A stretch of DNA of 39,393 nt from Patescibacteria group bacterium (GCA_028712155.1 JAQTQO010000011.1:1-39393), one strand, 5' to 3'; positions 9,105 through 17,634 are shown, counted from the first letter of the stretch. Numbers and translations are program-made. Notes: generated by a model from the sequence alone, not told the origin.

Positions 9105-10196
9105 TCAGCGTTTTTTTCGCCAGTGCACCAGGCGCTGCAATGATTGGACCTGGTGCTGGGCCGCGTGCCGGAAACGCCGTTCAATTTGGCGGTATGATTT
9201 TTTCACGGCATCCTGCAGCGCTTGTTCAAACATCCGGCGGCGGGTAGTCGCAATGGGTACGCCGGCGAGTTCCAAAAATCCCACGCCATGAACCGGCTGC
9301 CCGTTGCACGTGCCGTTCACTTTCAGGCCGCCTTCCCAATAATTCAGGACGCCAAACACCATTTCCTGGCGCTCGTGCAGCGGCTGTACCGTCACGTCGA
9401 GATTGAATTCCGGCAGGCGTACCCGCCAGGCCAGTGAATACGCTGCGCCGGTTTGCCCGCTGCGCCACGTCGTACCGAGCGGCGTAAAGTGCAGGGTCGG
9501 CGTGGTTTTTGTCGTACCGTCTTGAAAGCTGGCCGTGGCCATCTCCGTCACGATTTTTCCGCCGTAGCGGAATGCCACGATTTCACAGCCGTTTTCCAGC
9601 TGCAGGGAAAACCACGTCCAGATGTCGTCGGACGGCTGCCAACCGCAGTTGGCCCACTGGTGGTCAAACCACGCGACGCCGTCGTCGACGGGTATGGTGC
9701 GATCACCCAGAGTGATATTTCCGCGCACGGCCAGACGGGTGAGCGAGTAGTAGTACGTGTCTTTCACGCGCAAATCAATATAGCCGGTCTGGTTTTCCAA
9801 CAGCGGCGGTTTTTTACTTTGCAGCGCGAGCGCGAGGTGCGGCGTGGTGAGCGCGTAAGCGAACGGCTGTTGCTCCGTCAGCGTCCAGCCGGCCGCCTGC
9901 ACGTGCAGGAGGGGGCGGGTGAAGCTGTCGGGAGTGGCGAGCGCCAGCGGAACGATCGTCCGGTACGTCCGTTTCGTTTGCAAGTCGGTAACAATTTCAT
10001 GGATGAAGTAGGCGGTCTTGAGCGGTATATATTTGAAGAACGGAAGCTTGATTTTATTCGGCTGGGCTTTGAACAGGCAGGTCATGAACTGAAAACGACT
10101 CCCGTCCGACGCGTGCAGGTGGCCGTTGAGATACCACCATTCGACAATCGTGGGGTGCGCTTGTTCGTCGCGCGGGAATTGGATGTCTTGGGGCAT
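9105..10196 (-). CDS. Lipocalin-like (CrtC/AttH-type) hydrolase/hydratase family protein
   Basis: 'DEQAHPTIVEWWYLNGHLHASDGSRFQFMTCLFK', 'DDGVAWFDHQWANCGWQPSDDIWTWFSLQLENG' match the AttH/CrtC pattern; start at internal ATG 10196. Confidence 0.75.
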   Translation of the reverse strand: MPQDIQFPRDEQAHPTIVEWWYLNGHLHASDGSRFQFMTCLFKAQPNKIKLPFFKYIPLKTAYFIHEIVTDLQTKRTYRTIVPLALATPDSFTRPLLHVQAAGWTLTEQQPFAYALTTPHLALALQSKKPPLLENQTGYIDLRVKDTYYYSLTRLAVRGNITLGDRTIPVDDGVAWFDHQWANCGWQPSDDIWTWFSLQLENGCEIVAFRYGGKIVTEMATASFQDGTTKTTPTLHFTPLGTTWRSGQTGAAYSLAWRVRLPEFNLDVTVQPLHERQEMVFGVLNYWEGGLKVNGTCNGQPVHGVGFLELAGVPIATTRRRMFEQALQDAVKKSYRQIERRFRHAAQHQVQSLQRLVHWRKKR

Positions 10197-10264
10197 AGGT
10201 TGGAAGAAATCGCTGTGGGCAGTATACCATATTTTTCCGGCCGGCTGCGTTATTTGCGCGTTGA

Positions 10265-10292
10265 TTGACGGGCAAAAAAGTGATAGGATAAT
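10265..10292 (+). promoter_or_regulatory. Putative promoter of the NHL-dockerin gene
   Basis: TTGACG (10265-10270), 16-nt spacer, GATAAT (10287-10292); 7-bp hairpin AATGCAC-ggtgg-GTGCATT (10304-10322) in the 5'UTR. Confidence 0.6.
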
Positions 10293-10362
10293 TGTTGGCC
10301 ATGAATGCACGGTGGGTGCATTTAGCCTGCACATTCACAACGGTATACCAAGGGGGTATATC

Positions 10363-12156
10363 ATGCACCGACTGGTACTTTCTCCATTTTTGTGGATCAC
10401 ATTGTTCGTCGCGCTGGCGACCGGTGCGATGTTCGCCCAGGACGGAATCCTGAGCACGACCGGAGGCACCGGAAATGTCGGCTACGACGGTGACGGGGGC
10501 CACGTGAGCGCCGCAACGTTTAGCACCGTGGTCGCGATCGCGCAGTCGCCCGTCGATGGGAGCACCTACCTCGTGGACGGGGAAGCCCATACCATCCGCC
10601 GAGTGGATGCCGACGGCATCATCACCACGATCTGTGGTGTTCCGGCCTGCGACGGCGGCAGCGGCGACGATGGGCCCGCCACCGAAGCCATGCTCAACGC
10701 GCCGCAGGATCTCGCGGTCGATCTCCAGGGCAACGTCTATGTTGCGGATTCGGTGAACCACGTGGTTCGGAAGATCGATGCCGCCATGGGCATCATCACC
10801 AGATATGCCGGTTCTCGGACGGGGTCGTTCAACGGTTTGAGCGGTTTGGCGGTCGATATCGATCTGAACAACCCGAGCGGGATCGCTGTTGACGCGGACG
10901 GCAACCTCTACATCGCCGATACCGGCAACTGCCTCATCCGCAAGGTGGACACGAGCGGCATGCTGACGACGATCGCCGGGATGTTCGAGCCGGACGGATC
11001 GTCGCGCGGAGATGGCGGTCAGGCGACCGAAGCCATGCTCAATCAACCGTGCGCGGTGACCGTCGCGGCAGATGGAACGTATTTCATCGCCGAATATGCC
11101 GGACTGCGGGTCCGACGGGTGGGTGTCGACGGGATTATCACCACCATCGCCGGTACTGGCACGGCCGGCTATGCGGGCGACGGCGGACCAGCCACCGATG
11201 CGCAGCTGAACTTTGTCGGCTACTTTTCCAGCAAGATCGGCGTGGATAGCGCCGGCAACTTGTTCATCGCCGACAGCGGCAACAACGTGATCCGACGGGT
11301 GGATACCTCGGGTACCATTAAGACGCTCGCCGGAAACGGCAACGAAGGATACGGAGGTGACGGCCTGTGGGCCTACAAGGGGCAGCTTGCGCTGCCGTAT
11401 GGACTGGCCACATTGCCATCGGGCGATGTCGCGATTGCCGATACCTTCAACGGCCGGATTCGTGAGGTGCAGCAAAACTTCGGCGCAACCGCCGGCACTA
11501 ACATACCCGTCGCCATTGGCAACGAGGCCACGGTGACCTTCAGTAAGGTTCAGGCCACGGGCGAGGTGACGGTCAATGTCCGCGACGCGATGGAACCGGC
11601 GGTCGTCGGCGATCTGCAGATGGGCAGCGAGTACGTCGACATCAATACCAGCGCGACGTTTATCGGAAAAATTCTGGTCAAGCTGCCGTACGACGACCTC
11701 GATCCGTCCGATCCGCCGGACGAACTCGCTTCATGGGACCTCGCTCAGAAGGTACTCCATTACACGAACCGCGGCTGGCAGGATGCCACCAAGGAGGTAT
11801 TGCCGGATACCAACGAAATCGTGGCAGAGGTCACGTCGCTTTCGCCGTTCGTGGTGGTTACCGCGTGGCCGGGATTTGATCCCGCGATTTTCCGTCGCGG
11901 CGACGCCAACAGCGATGGTGAAGATGACGTGTCCGACGCCGTTCGGATTCTGATTTACCTCTTCGTCGTGCCTTCGGCACCCATTTCGTGCGCCAAGGCA
12001 GCCGACGTCAACGATGATGGCCGCGTCAGCGTGACCGATGCCATTACCTTACTTCTCTGGATGTTTGGTCGGGGCGGCACTCCGCCGTACCCGGGACCGT
12101 TCGACGTCGGCGTCGATATGACTCGCGATGCGCTCGATTGCGTGTCGTATCCGTAG
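10363..12156 (+). CDS. Secreted NHL-repeat beta-propeller protein with C-terminal dockerin-like module
   Basis: Signal peptide 'MHRLVLSPFLWITLFVALATGAMFAQ'; repeated 'GNLYIADTGNCLIRKVDTSGMLTTIAG' NHL units; 'GDANSDGEDDVSDAVRILIYLF' and 'ADVNDDGRVSVTDAITLLLWMF' Ca-binding repeats. Confidence 0.85.
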   Translation: MHRLVLSPFLWITLFVALATGAMFAQDGILSTTGGTGNVGYDGDGGHVSAATFSTVVAIAQSPVDGSTYLVDGEAHTIRRVDADGIITTICGVPACDGGSGDDGPATEAMLNAPQDLAVDLQGNVYVADSVNHVVRKIDAAMGIITRYAGSRTGSFNGLSGLAVDIDLNNPSGIAVDADGNLYIADTGNCLIRKVDTSGMLTTIAGMFEPDGSSRGDGGQATEAMLNQPCAVTVAADGTYFIAEYAGLRVRRVGVDGIITTIAGTGTAGYAGDGGPATDAQLNFVGYFSSKIGVDSAGNLFIADSGNNVIRRVDTSGTIKTLAGNGNEGYGGDGLWAYKGQLALPYGLATLPSGDVAIADTFNGRIREVQQNFGATAGTNIPVAIGNEATVTFSKVQATGEVTVNVRDAMEPAVVGDLQMGSEYVDINTSATFIGKILVKLPYDDLDPSDPPDELASWDLAQKVLHYTNRGWQDATKEVLPDTNEIVAEVTSLSPFVVVTAWPGFDPAIFRRGDANSDGEDDVSDAVRILIYLFVVPSAPISCAKAADVNDDGRVSVTDAITLLLWMFGRGGTPPYPGPFDVGVDMTRDALDCVSYP

Positions 12157-12212
12157 CACCGCCACGGCGGTCGTCGTTGTTCTTTGCGCCAACCGGTAAC
12201 GGTTGCCGTAGC

Positions 12213-12247
12213 GCTCGCCGGGCCCATTGCCAGGCGAGCATTTTTTT
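12213..12247 (+). terminator. Rho-independent terminator of the NHL-dockerin gene
   Basis: GCTCGCC ... GGCGAGC followed by A and TTTTTTT. Confidence 0.85.
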
Positions 12248-12255
12248 GTTAGACT
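12227..12255 (+). promoter_or_regulatory. Putative tRNA-Glu promoter embedded in the upstream terminator
   Basis: TTGCCA (12227-12232), 17-nt spacer, TAGACT (12250-12255). Confidence 0.5.
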
Positions 12256-12317
12256 ATGAATCACTTCGAGTGCGCGTGTGCCCTCTTTATATCCCCCCAA
12301 GTTTTTACCGCCATTGT

Positions 12318-12389
12318 GCCGCCATCGTCTAACGGTTAGGACGCCAGGTTCTCAACCTGGTAATCGGGGTTCGATTCCCCGTGGCGGTA
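12318..12389 (+). tRNA. tRNA-Glu, anticodon CTC; 3' CCA not encoded
   Basis: Full cloverleaf by hand: GCCGCCA/TGGCGGT acceptor, GTCT/GGAC D stem, CCAGG-TTCTCAA-CCTGG anticodon arm, CGGGG-TTCGATT-CCCCG T arm. Confidence 0.95.
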
Positions 12390-12415
12390 AAAATTTGGGA
12401 GGAGGAGCGGCGGAA

Positions 12416-12501
12416 ACTTTGGTCATTCGACCGGCAAGGATTCGACCGCTGCGGTCGCCCCGTCGAATGACGGAGCAAATCCCCCTGGGCGGCGCCAAAG
12501 T
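12416..12501 (+). ncRNA. Candidate structured RNA (nested inverted repeats)
   Basis: ACTTTG/CAAAGT (12416-12421/12496-12501) encloses GTCATTCGAC/GTCGAATGAC (12422-12431/12462-12471), which encloses CGACC/GGTCG (12443-12457). Confidence 0.4.
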
Positions 12502-12554
12502 GCGCGGAAGAAGATGTTGAATGGGGAAGACTGGTGAAAGAAGTGGGAGGCCTC

Positions 12555-12583
12555 ACTGCCGGCGGGCTGCCGGTGGTTTTTTT
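12555..12583 (+). terminator. Rho-independent terminator downstream of tRNA-Glu/candidate ncRNA
   Basis: ACTGCCGGC-GGGCT-GCCGGTGGT with 7-T tract. Confidence 0.8.
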
Positions 12584-12645
12584 GGGTTGCCTTCACACCG
12601 GTGAGTTGATACAGTGGGATTACATTGATCGGATAATCGCATTCT

Positions 12646-13200
12646 ATGGCACCCTTTGTCATTGCGCTGTATGTCGTCGTTCTCGTCTTGATGCTATTGG
12701 TGCTGCTGTCTGCGGTCGTCTTTCTCACCCCGTTCGTGCTGCCGATGTTTGGCCGCGGTGCGCCGTACGTTCCTTCGGGGCGCAGGACAACGGAACGGAT
12801 GCTGGATCTGGGCGAACTGAAACCCGGTGAGCGAATGGTGGATTTAGGGTCGGGTGATGGCCGGATCGTGATTGCCGCCGCGCAGCGCGGCGCGCAGGCG
12901 CACGGGGTCGAGATCAACCCGTGGCTGATATGTTTTTCCCGTATGCGTGCGCGCTGGACCGGCGTGGGAACGCGCGCGTCGTTTCGCTGCGGCAGCCTGT
13001 GGGCCGAGCCGCTGGGCGCGTACGATGTGGTGACCGTTTACGGGCTGGGGCCGATCATGGGCAAGCTCGAACGGAAGCTCGAGGCGGAATTGAAACCCGG
13101 TGCACGGGTGGTCTCGCATGCCTTTCATTTTCCGCATTGGCTGCCGGTGAAAGAAAATGACGGGGTGTTTCTTTACGTAATGAAAAACGGCCGACCATGA
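12646..13200 (+). CDS. Membrane-anchored class I SAM-dependent methyltransferase
   Basis: N-terminal TM helix; 'ERMVDLGSGDGRIVIAAAQRGAQAHGVEINPWL'. Confidence 0.85.
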   Translation: MAPFVIALYVVVLVLMLLVLLSAVVFLTPFVLPMFGRGAPYVPSGRRTTERMLDLGELKPGERMVDLGSGDGRIVIAAAQRGAQAHGVEINPWLICFSRMRARWTGVGTRASFRCGSLWAEPLGAYDVVTVYGLGPIMGKLERKLEAELKPGARVVSHAFHFPHWLPVKENDGVFLYVMKNGRP

Positions 13201-14312
13201 CGCTGCGTTCCTATTTTCGTCAACTGCGCGACTTCGACTGGCTCATGGTTGCCGCCATGCTGCTGCTCAGTGCGTTCAGTTTGGCCGCGCTCTACGGCAT
13301 CGCGAGCGGCAAGGAGCCGCCCGACTATTTGAATTTGTTCAAGCAGCTTTTTTTTATTTTTGTCGGCCTGCTGGTCATGGTGGTGGTGGCATCCATCAGC
13401 GTGCAGCGGATAAGCCAGAGCGCGCTGGTCGGGTATGTGCTGGGAGTTGTCCTGCTGGTGGCCGTTCTGATCTTCGGACGGACCCTGAGCGGGACGACCG
13501 GGTGGTTTACCGTTTTTGGAGCAAGCTTTCAGCCGGTCGAGCTTGGTAAACTCGCGCTGATCGTCATGCTCGCGCGGGTTTTCAGCGAACCGAGTGCGCC
13601 GGGTGCTTTACGGCTGAGGACGTTGGCGGTCAGCGGCGCACTGACGGGGATGTACTTTATCTTGACGGTGCTGCAGCCGGATCTCGGGTCGGCCTTGCTG
13701 CTGCTGCTGTGCTGGGCCGGTATGGCGGTCGTTGCCGGCATGAGCCGCCGTCAGGCCGGAATAATACTCGTGGCGGTTATTCTGGGAGCAGCCCTCGCGT
13801 GGACCACCCTGCTGCAAAATTACCAGCGCGATCGCATCATGAGTTTCCTCAACCCGTCCGCGGATCCGTATTTCCGCGGCTACCAGGTGCAGCAGTCCAT
13901 TATTGCCGTCGGATCGGGGCAGCTGTTCGGGCGGGGATTGGGGTTGGGCTCACAGTCGCAGTTGAAATTCATTCCCGCCGCGCAAACGGATTTCATTTTC
14001 GCCGTCATTGCCGAGGAGCTGGGGTTTTTCGGCGCCATGCTGGTGATGACTGCATATGCGGTGCTGTTTGTGCGCCTGGCCGCGATTATCCGGCGCGCAA
14101 GTACAGCGTTCGGAGGCTACCTGGTGACCGGTATCTCCGTCGTCATGTTTTCCCAGGTGACCATCAATATCGGTATGAATCTTGGGGTGCTTCCGGTGAC
14201 CGGCATCGGTCTGCCGCTCCTGAGTTACGGGGGAAGTTATTTGGTGACAACCTTTGCCCTCCTGGGATTGGCGCAGGGCGTGGCGATCGCGAGCGTTAAG
14301 TACCGCACCTGA
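13197..14312 (+). CDS. rodA: FtsW/RodA/SpoVE family SEDS protein, likely RodA
   Basis: Multi-TM; 'FQPVELGKLALIVMLA', 'LQPDLGSALLLLLCW', 'KFIPAAQTDFIFAVIAEELGF', 'GIGLPLLSYGGSYLV'. Confidence 0.95.
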   Translation: MTLRSYFRQLRDFDWLMVAAMLLLSAFSLAALYGIASGKEPPDYLNLFKQLFFIFVGLLVMVVVASISVQRISQSALVGYVLGVVLLVAVLIFGRTLSGTTGWFTVFGASFQPVELGKLALIVMLARVFSEPSAPGALRLRTLAVSGALTGMYFILTVLQPDLGSALLLLLCWAGMAVVAGMSRRQAGIILVAVILGAALAWTTLLQNYQRDRIMSFLNPSADPYFRGYQVQQSIIAVGSGQLFGRGLGLGSQSQLKFIPAAQTDFIFAVIAEELGFFGAMLVMTAYAVLFVRLAAIIRRASTAFGGYLVTGISVVMFSQVTINIGMNLGVLPVTGIGLPLLSYGGSYLVTTFALLGLAQGVAIASVKYRT

Positions 14313-14378
14313 AGAGGAGGGTAAATTTCGCTCAATCGTCGCACGAATACGGCAGAGCAAGAGGTATCCGACGGCCAT

Positions 14379-14407
14379 TTGACGTCCGGTAACTTTTTTG
14401 ATACGGT
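14379..14407 (+). promoter_or_regulatory. Putative promoter for the zinc-ribbon gene
   Basis: TTGACG (14379-14384), 17-nt spacer, TACGGT (14402-14407); implies the TTG start in the ORF track is not the real start. Confidence 0.5.
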
Positions 14408-14426
14408 GCTAACAAGATTACGGGCT

Positions 14427-14780
14427 ATGACGACCCCATCGACCGGATTGTTTGCGAATGGGTTTGAGCACCTGCGTGTCATATCGAGTTGCCCGATCTG
14501 CAACGCGCGGTACCACACGGCGGAACTGAGGATCCTCGAGGAGCGCAATGATGCGCAATTGGTGTTCCTCCGCTGCCGACGGTGCCAGTCTTCGGTGCTC
14601 GCCGTCGTGTTATCTAACCAGCTCGGCGTGAGTTCGGTTGGGTTAGTGACGGACCTTTCGGGGGACGACGTGTTGAAATTCCGGCGTCATCCGGTGGTCA
14701 GCGGCGACGATGTCCTGAGTGTCCATGAGGCCCTGCAGCAGATCGATTTTCTGCAGCGGATGGTTGAAGGACCGCGGTGA
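14427..14780 (+). CDS. Small zinc-ribbon hypothetical protein
   Basis: 'SCPICNARYHTAELRIL...FLRCRRCQSS' two CxxC motifs; start chosen downstream of the putative promoter. Confidence 0.65.
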   Translation: MTTPSTGLFANGFEHLRVISSCPICNARYHTAELRILEERNDAQLVFLRCRRCQSSVLAVVLSNQLGVSSVGLVTDLSGDDVLKFRRHPVVSGDDVLSVHEALQQIDFLQRMVEGPR

Positions 14781-14870
14781 GATCGTGGCGCAGCGGACCG
14801 CGGATCGCAAGGGTTCCGTCAAATCGCTCGGTCTGTACCGGAAGCATTTTTTTTAACCACCAAGAACGCT

Positions 14871-15587
14871 ATGACGAACGCACAAATCAAGGCGAAAATT
14901 CGCACCGGCATCGGTTCGGCGAAAGTCGATCAGCTGCGGCAAGACGGTCAGTTACCGGCGGTTTTGTACGGCCATCGGGTGGCCAGCCGGAATATCGTAA
15001 TTCCGCACAACGATTTCATAAAAGTATACCGGCAGGCGGGTGCCAGCACGCTGGTGGACATCGTGATTGACGGCGGTGCGGCGGTCCCCGCGCTCATCCA
15101 GGAGGTGCAGGTTGATCCGGTCAGCCAGGCGGTTATCCACGTGGATTTCCACCAGGTGAACCTGCGCGAACGGATCACTGCCCGCATTAATTTGCATTTC
15201 GTGGGCGTATCGCCGGCCGTTAAGGAAGCCGGCGGCGTGCTGATGACCAACCTGACGGATCTGGAAGTCAGCAGCCTTCCGCAAGACCTGGTGCACGAGA
15301 TTACCGTGGACATCTCGAAACTCAAAACGTTCAGTGACTATATTCACGTATCCGACTTGAAACTGCCGAACGGTATCCAACCGACCGCGAAAACGACCAC
15401 GGTCGTGGCGCACGTCATACCGCCGAGAAGTGAAGAGGAATTGGCGGCGCTTCAGCAGCAGCCCGCGGCGACCGCCGCGGCGGCGGATGTACCGGTGGCC
15501 GGTAAGGAGGAGAAAGAACATGCGGAGGGGACCGGAGCGACCGCGGAAGGTGCTACCCCGCCCGCTCCAGGAAAGAAAACTGAATAA
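14871..15587 (+). CDS. rplY: 50S ribosomal protein L25/general stress protein Ctc
   Basis: 'GKxxxxQLRQDGQLPAVLYGHRVASRNIVIPHNDFIKVYRQAG...QEVQVDPVSQAVIHVDFHQV' pattern; Ala/Glu-rich C-terminal tail. Confidence 0.93.
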   Translation: MTNAQIKAKIRTGIGSAKVDQLRQDGQLPAVLYGHRVASRNIVIPHNDFIKVYRQAGASTLVDIVIDGGAAVPALIQEVQVDPVSQAVIHVDFHQVNLRERITARINLHFVGVSPAVKEAGGVLMTNLTDLEVSSLPQDLVHEITVDISKLKTFSDYIHVSDLKLPNGIQPTAKTTTVVAHVIPPRSEEELAALQQQPAATAAAADVPVAGKEEKEHAEGTGATAEGATPPAPGKKTE

Positions 15588-15600
15588 CCGGTTTGTCATT

Positions 15601-15625
15601 CGGCCGCGGCATCACGCCGCGGCCG
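15601..15625 (+). terminator. Hairpin terminator candidate after rplY
   Basis: CGGCCGCGGC-ATCAC-GCCGCGGCCG followed by TTGGTTGTT. Confidence 0.6.
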
Positions 15626-15654
15626 TTGGTTGTTGCGCCGGCAAGGACGGCCAG

Positions 15655-16731
15655 GTGTTGCCGCTCTGCCTCGCCGCGGCATTTGCCGGCGGGTTGTTTT
15701 TAATTTTGGCCGGCGCGATCTCGCTTGGCTTGTTACTGTGCAGTCCAAGGGTGCGGCGGGCGGCAGTGGTTTCTGCGGACGGTGCCGGGCAAACCGATGC
15801 AATCACACCGCGAGCGTCGGCATCGTTGCCCGCGCTGGTTTTTGGCGTCGCCACGGTTGGCGTGATGGTGGAAAATCATATCGATGCGCGGCCGCAATTC
15901 GGCCTGGATTCCGCCGTGATGGTGTATGAAGCGCCGGCCGAAGGCGGCATCAGCCGGTACCTGGCGATATTTCCCTCCAACCGTTTGCCCGAGAAAATCG
16001 GCCCGGTGCGCTCCGTGCGTCCGTATTATATTGATTGGGCCGAGGAATGGGATGCGACGTTGTTTCACAGCGGCGGCAGTCCGGATGCGCTGGCGGAATT
16101 AAAACGCGATCATCTGCCGAATTTGGATGAGATTTCCTACAACGGCCGGTACTACTGGCGCGATGACGCACGGGTGCGGCCGCATAATCTGTTCACGTCC
16201 GGCGCATTGATTACGCAGGCGTTAACTGATTATCACTTGCCGACGACGTCCGATGTAGTCTTGTGGCCATCCGTGGCAGAGTCACCGGTTTCCGAACGAC
16301 CCGCGGATTATCCGGTGGTACGCATCGCAACGCTGGATTCGGATTACTGCGTCGGATACCGGTATGAACAGGCGGATAACCGGTACGAACGGTGGCTGGG
16401 GGGAGAGCGGCATCGTACGGCGGACGGCACGCAGCTGTATGCGAAGACCGTGGTGGTGCAGGGGATTACCGGGCAGGTGCTCGACCGCGAGGGTCGCCTG
16501 AAACTGGATACGGATTCGAGCGGTCCGGCGGTCGTTTTTACTGACGGAAAAACCCTGCCCGGTCACTGGGAACGAACGAATTTGAGGACTGTGTTCAGCG
16601 ATGAGAGCGGTGATCGAATCGCGGTTCCTGCGGGACCGGTGTGGATCACCGTCACGCTGGATTTTGACGCGGTGCAAATATTCTCCCCGACGACGACCGT
16701 GACGGTTTCAGAGGCGTTTGGTTGTGCATGA
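15655..16731 (+). CDS. DUF3048 (YerB-like) domain protein; start uncertain (GTG 15655 or TTG 15658)
   Basis: 'VGVMVENHIDARPQFGLDSAVMVYEAPAEGGISRYLAIFPS...KIGPVRSVRPYYIDWAEEWDATLFHSGGSPDA'; start placed after the rplY hairpin. Confidence 0.8.
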   Translation: MLPLCLAAAFAGGLFLILAGAISLGLLLCSPRVRRAAVVSADGAGQTDAITPRASASLPALVFGVATVGVMVENHIDARPQFGLDSAVMVYEAPAEGGISRYLAIFPSNRLPEKIGPVRSVRPYYIDWAEEWDATLFHSGGSPDALAELKRDHLPNLDEISYNGRYYWRDDARVRPHNLFTSGALITQALTDYHLPTTSDVVLWPSVAESPVSERPADYPVVRIATLDSDYCVGYRYEQADNRYERWLGGERHRTADGTQLYAKTVVVQGITGQVLDREGRLKLDTDSSGPAVVFTDGKTLPGHWERTNLRTVFSDESGDRIAVPAGPVWITVTLDFDAVQIFSPTTTVTVSEAFGCA

Positions 16732-16751
16732 CCGGGCACGGGTATTGTGTC

Positions 16752-16777
16752 AGTACAATTGTACAGGGTATTGTACT
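16752..16777. repeat. Palindrome/inverted repeat cluster between convergent genes
   Basis: GTACAATTGTAC (16753-16764) and AGTACAAT/ATTGTACT arms (16752-16759/16770-16777). Confidence 0.8.
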
Positions 16778-16803
16778 TGAAGAAGAAAACGATTCTTTTG
16801 GTT

Positions 16804-17634
16804 TTACTGCTGCAGCTGAGTTATTGCGACGCCGTTGACGACCGTGGTTTGAAGCGTTGCGGTTGGCAGGGACTCGCGCGCCAGCGCCGTAAAAGCAGCG
16901 ATCTGGTTCTCTTCCATTTCGCAGATTATTAGGTGAGGCTGATTTTTTCGCTTTCTCATTTGTTGCAGAAACCGCCGGTACACGGCTAACCCGTCAGGAC
17001 CGCCCGCGATGGCCGCGGCCGGCTCATACCGCAGCGTCCGGTATGCCTTGCGCATTTGCACGGTCGTACCATACGGAAGATTTGCCAGTACGATATCCAG
17101 CCGAATTTTTTTGAGTGGGAAGAGTAAGTCTCCGTGACGGAAACGTACGGAAACACGGTGTTGGCGGGCGTTGTGCTTGGCAATGTTTATGGCCCGCCGG
17201 GAGCGATCCGTCGCCCAAACGGCGGCGTGCGGGCGCTGTTTGGCAATGGTGATGGCGATGTTGCCGCTGCCGGTGCCGAGATCGGCAACGACGACGGGTT
17301 GGTCTGACGGAATACGGCCAAGCGCCATCTCAACCAAGGATTCGGTTTCCGGCCGCGGGATCAGGACACTGGGAGTTACGCGGAAGGGCAAGCCGTAGAA
17401 TTCTTTGTACCCGCGCAGGTAGGCGACGGGCTCGCCGGCAGCGCGGCGAGAAACGAGCGCGCGAAAACGGCGGGATTGGTACGGCGTGAGTAGCTGCTCG
17501 GGGTGTGCCGCCAGGTACTCGCGGGATTTTTTTAGCGCGTAAGCCAGTAGCACCTCGGCGTCCAAAAACGGCGTCGTCAGGTGACGACGCGCAAATTGCC
17601 GGGCCGCAAAACGCAGTGCGTCATCAATGCGCAT
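16804..17634 (-). CDS. prmC: PrmC/HemK-type release factor glutamine methyltransferase
   Basis: '[24 protein letters not shown]', '[13 protein letters not shown]', 'LANLPYG' (NLPY in place of the usual NPPY); adjacent to prfA. Confidence 0.88.
   Translation of the reverse strand: MRIDDALRFAARQFARRHLTTPFLDAEVLLAYALKKSREYLAAHPEQLLTPYQSRRFRALVSRRAAGEPVAYLRGYKEFYGLPFRVTPSVLIPRPETESLVEMALGRIPSDQPVVVADLGTGSGNIAITIAKQRPHAAVWATDRSRRAINIAKHNARQHRVSVRFRHGDLLFPLKKIRLDIVLANLPYGTTVQMRKAYRTLRYEPAAAIAGGPDGLAVYRRFLQQMRKRKNQPHLIICEMEENQIAAFTALARESLPTATLQTTVVNGVAITQLQQ

Noticed and set aside
10054-11475. 473-aa minus-strand ORF antisense to the NHL-dockerin gene
   Set aside because: No recognisable domain; mirrors the NHL repeats in antisense.
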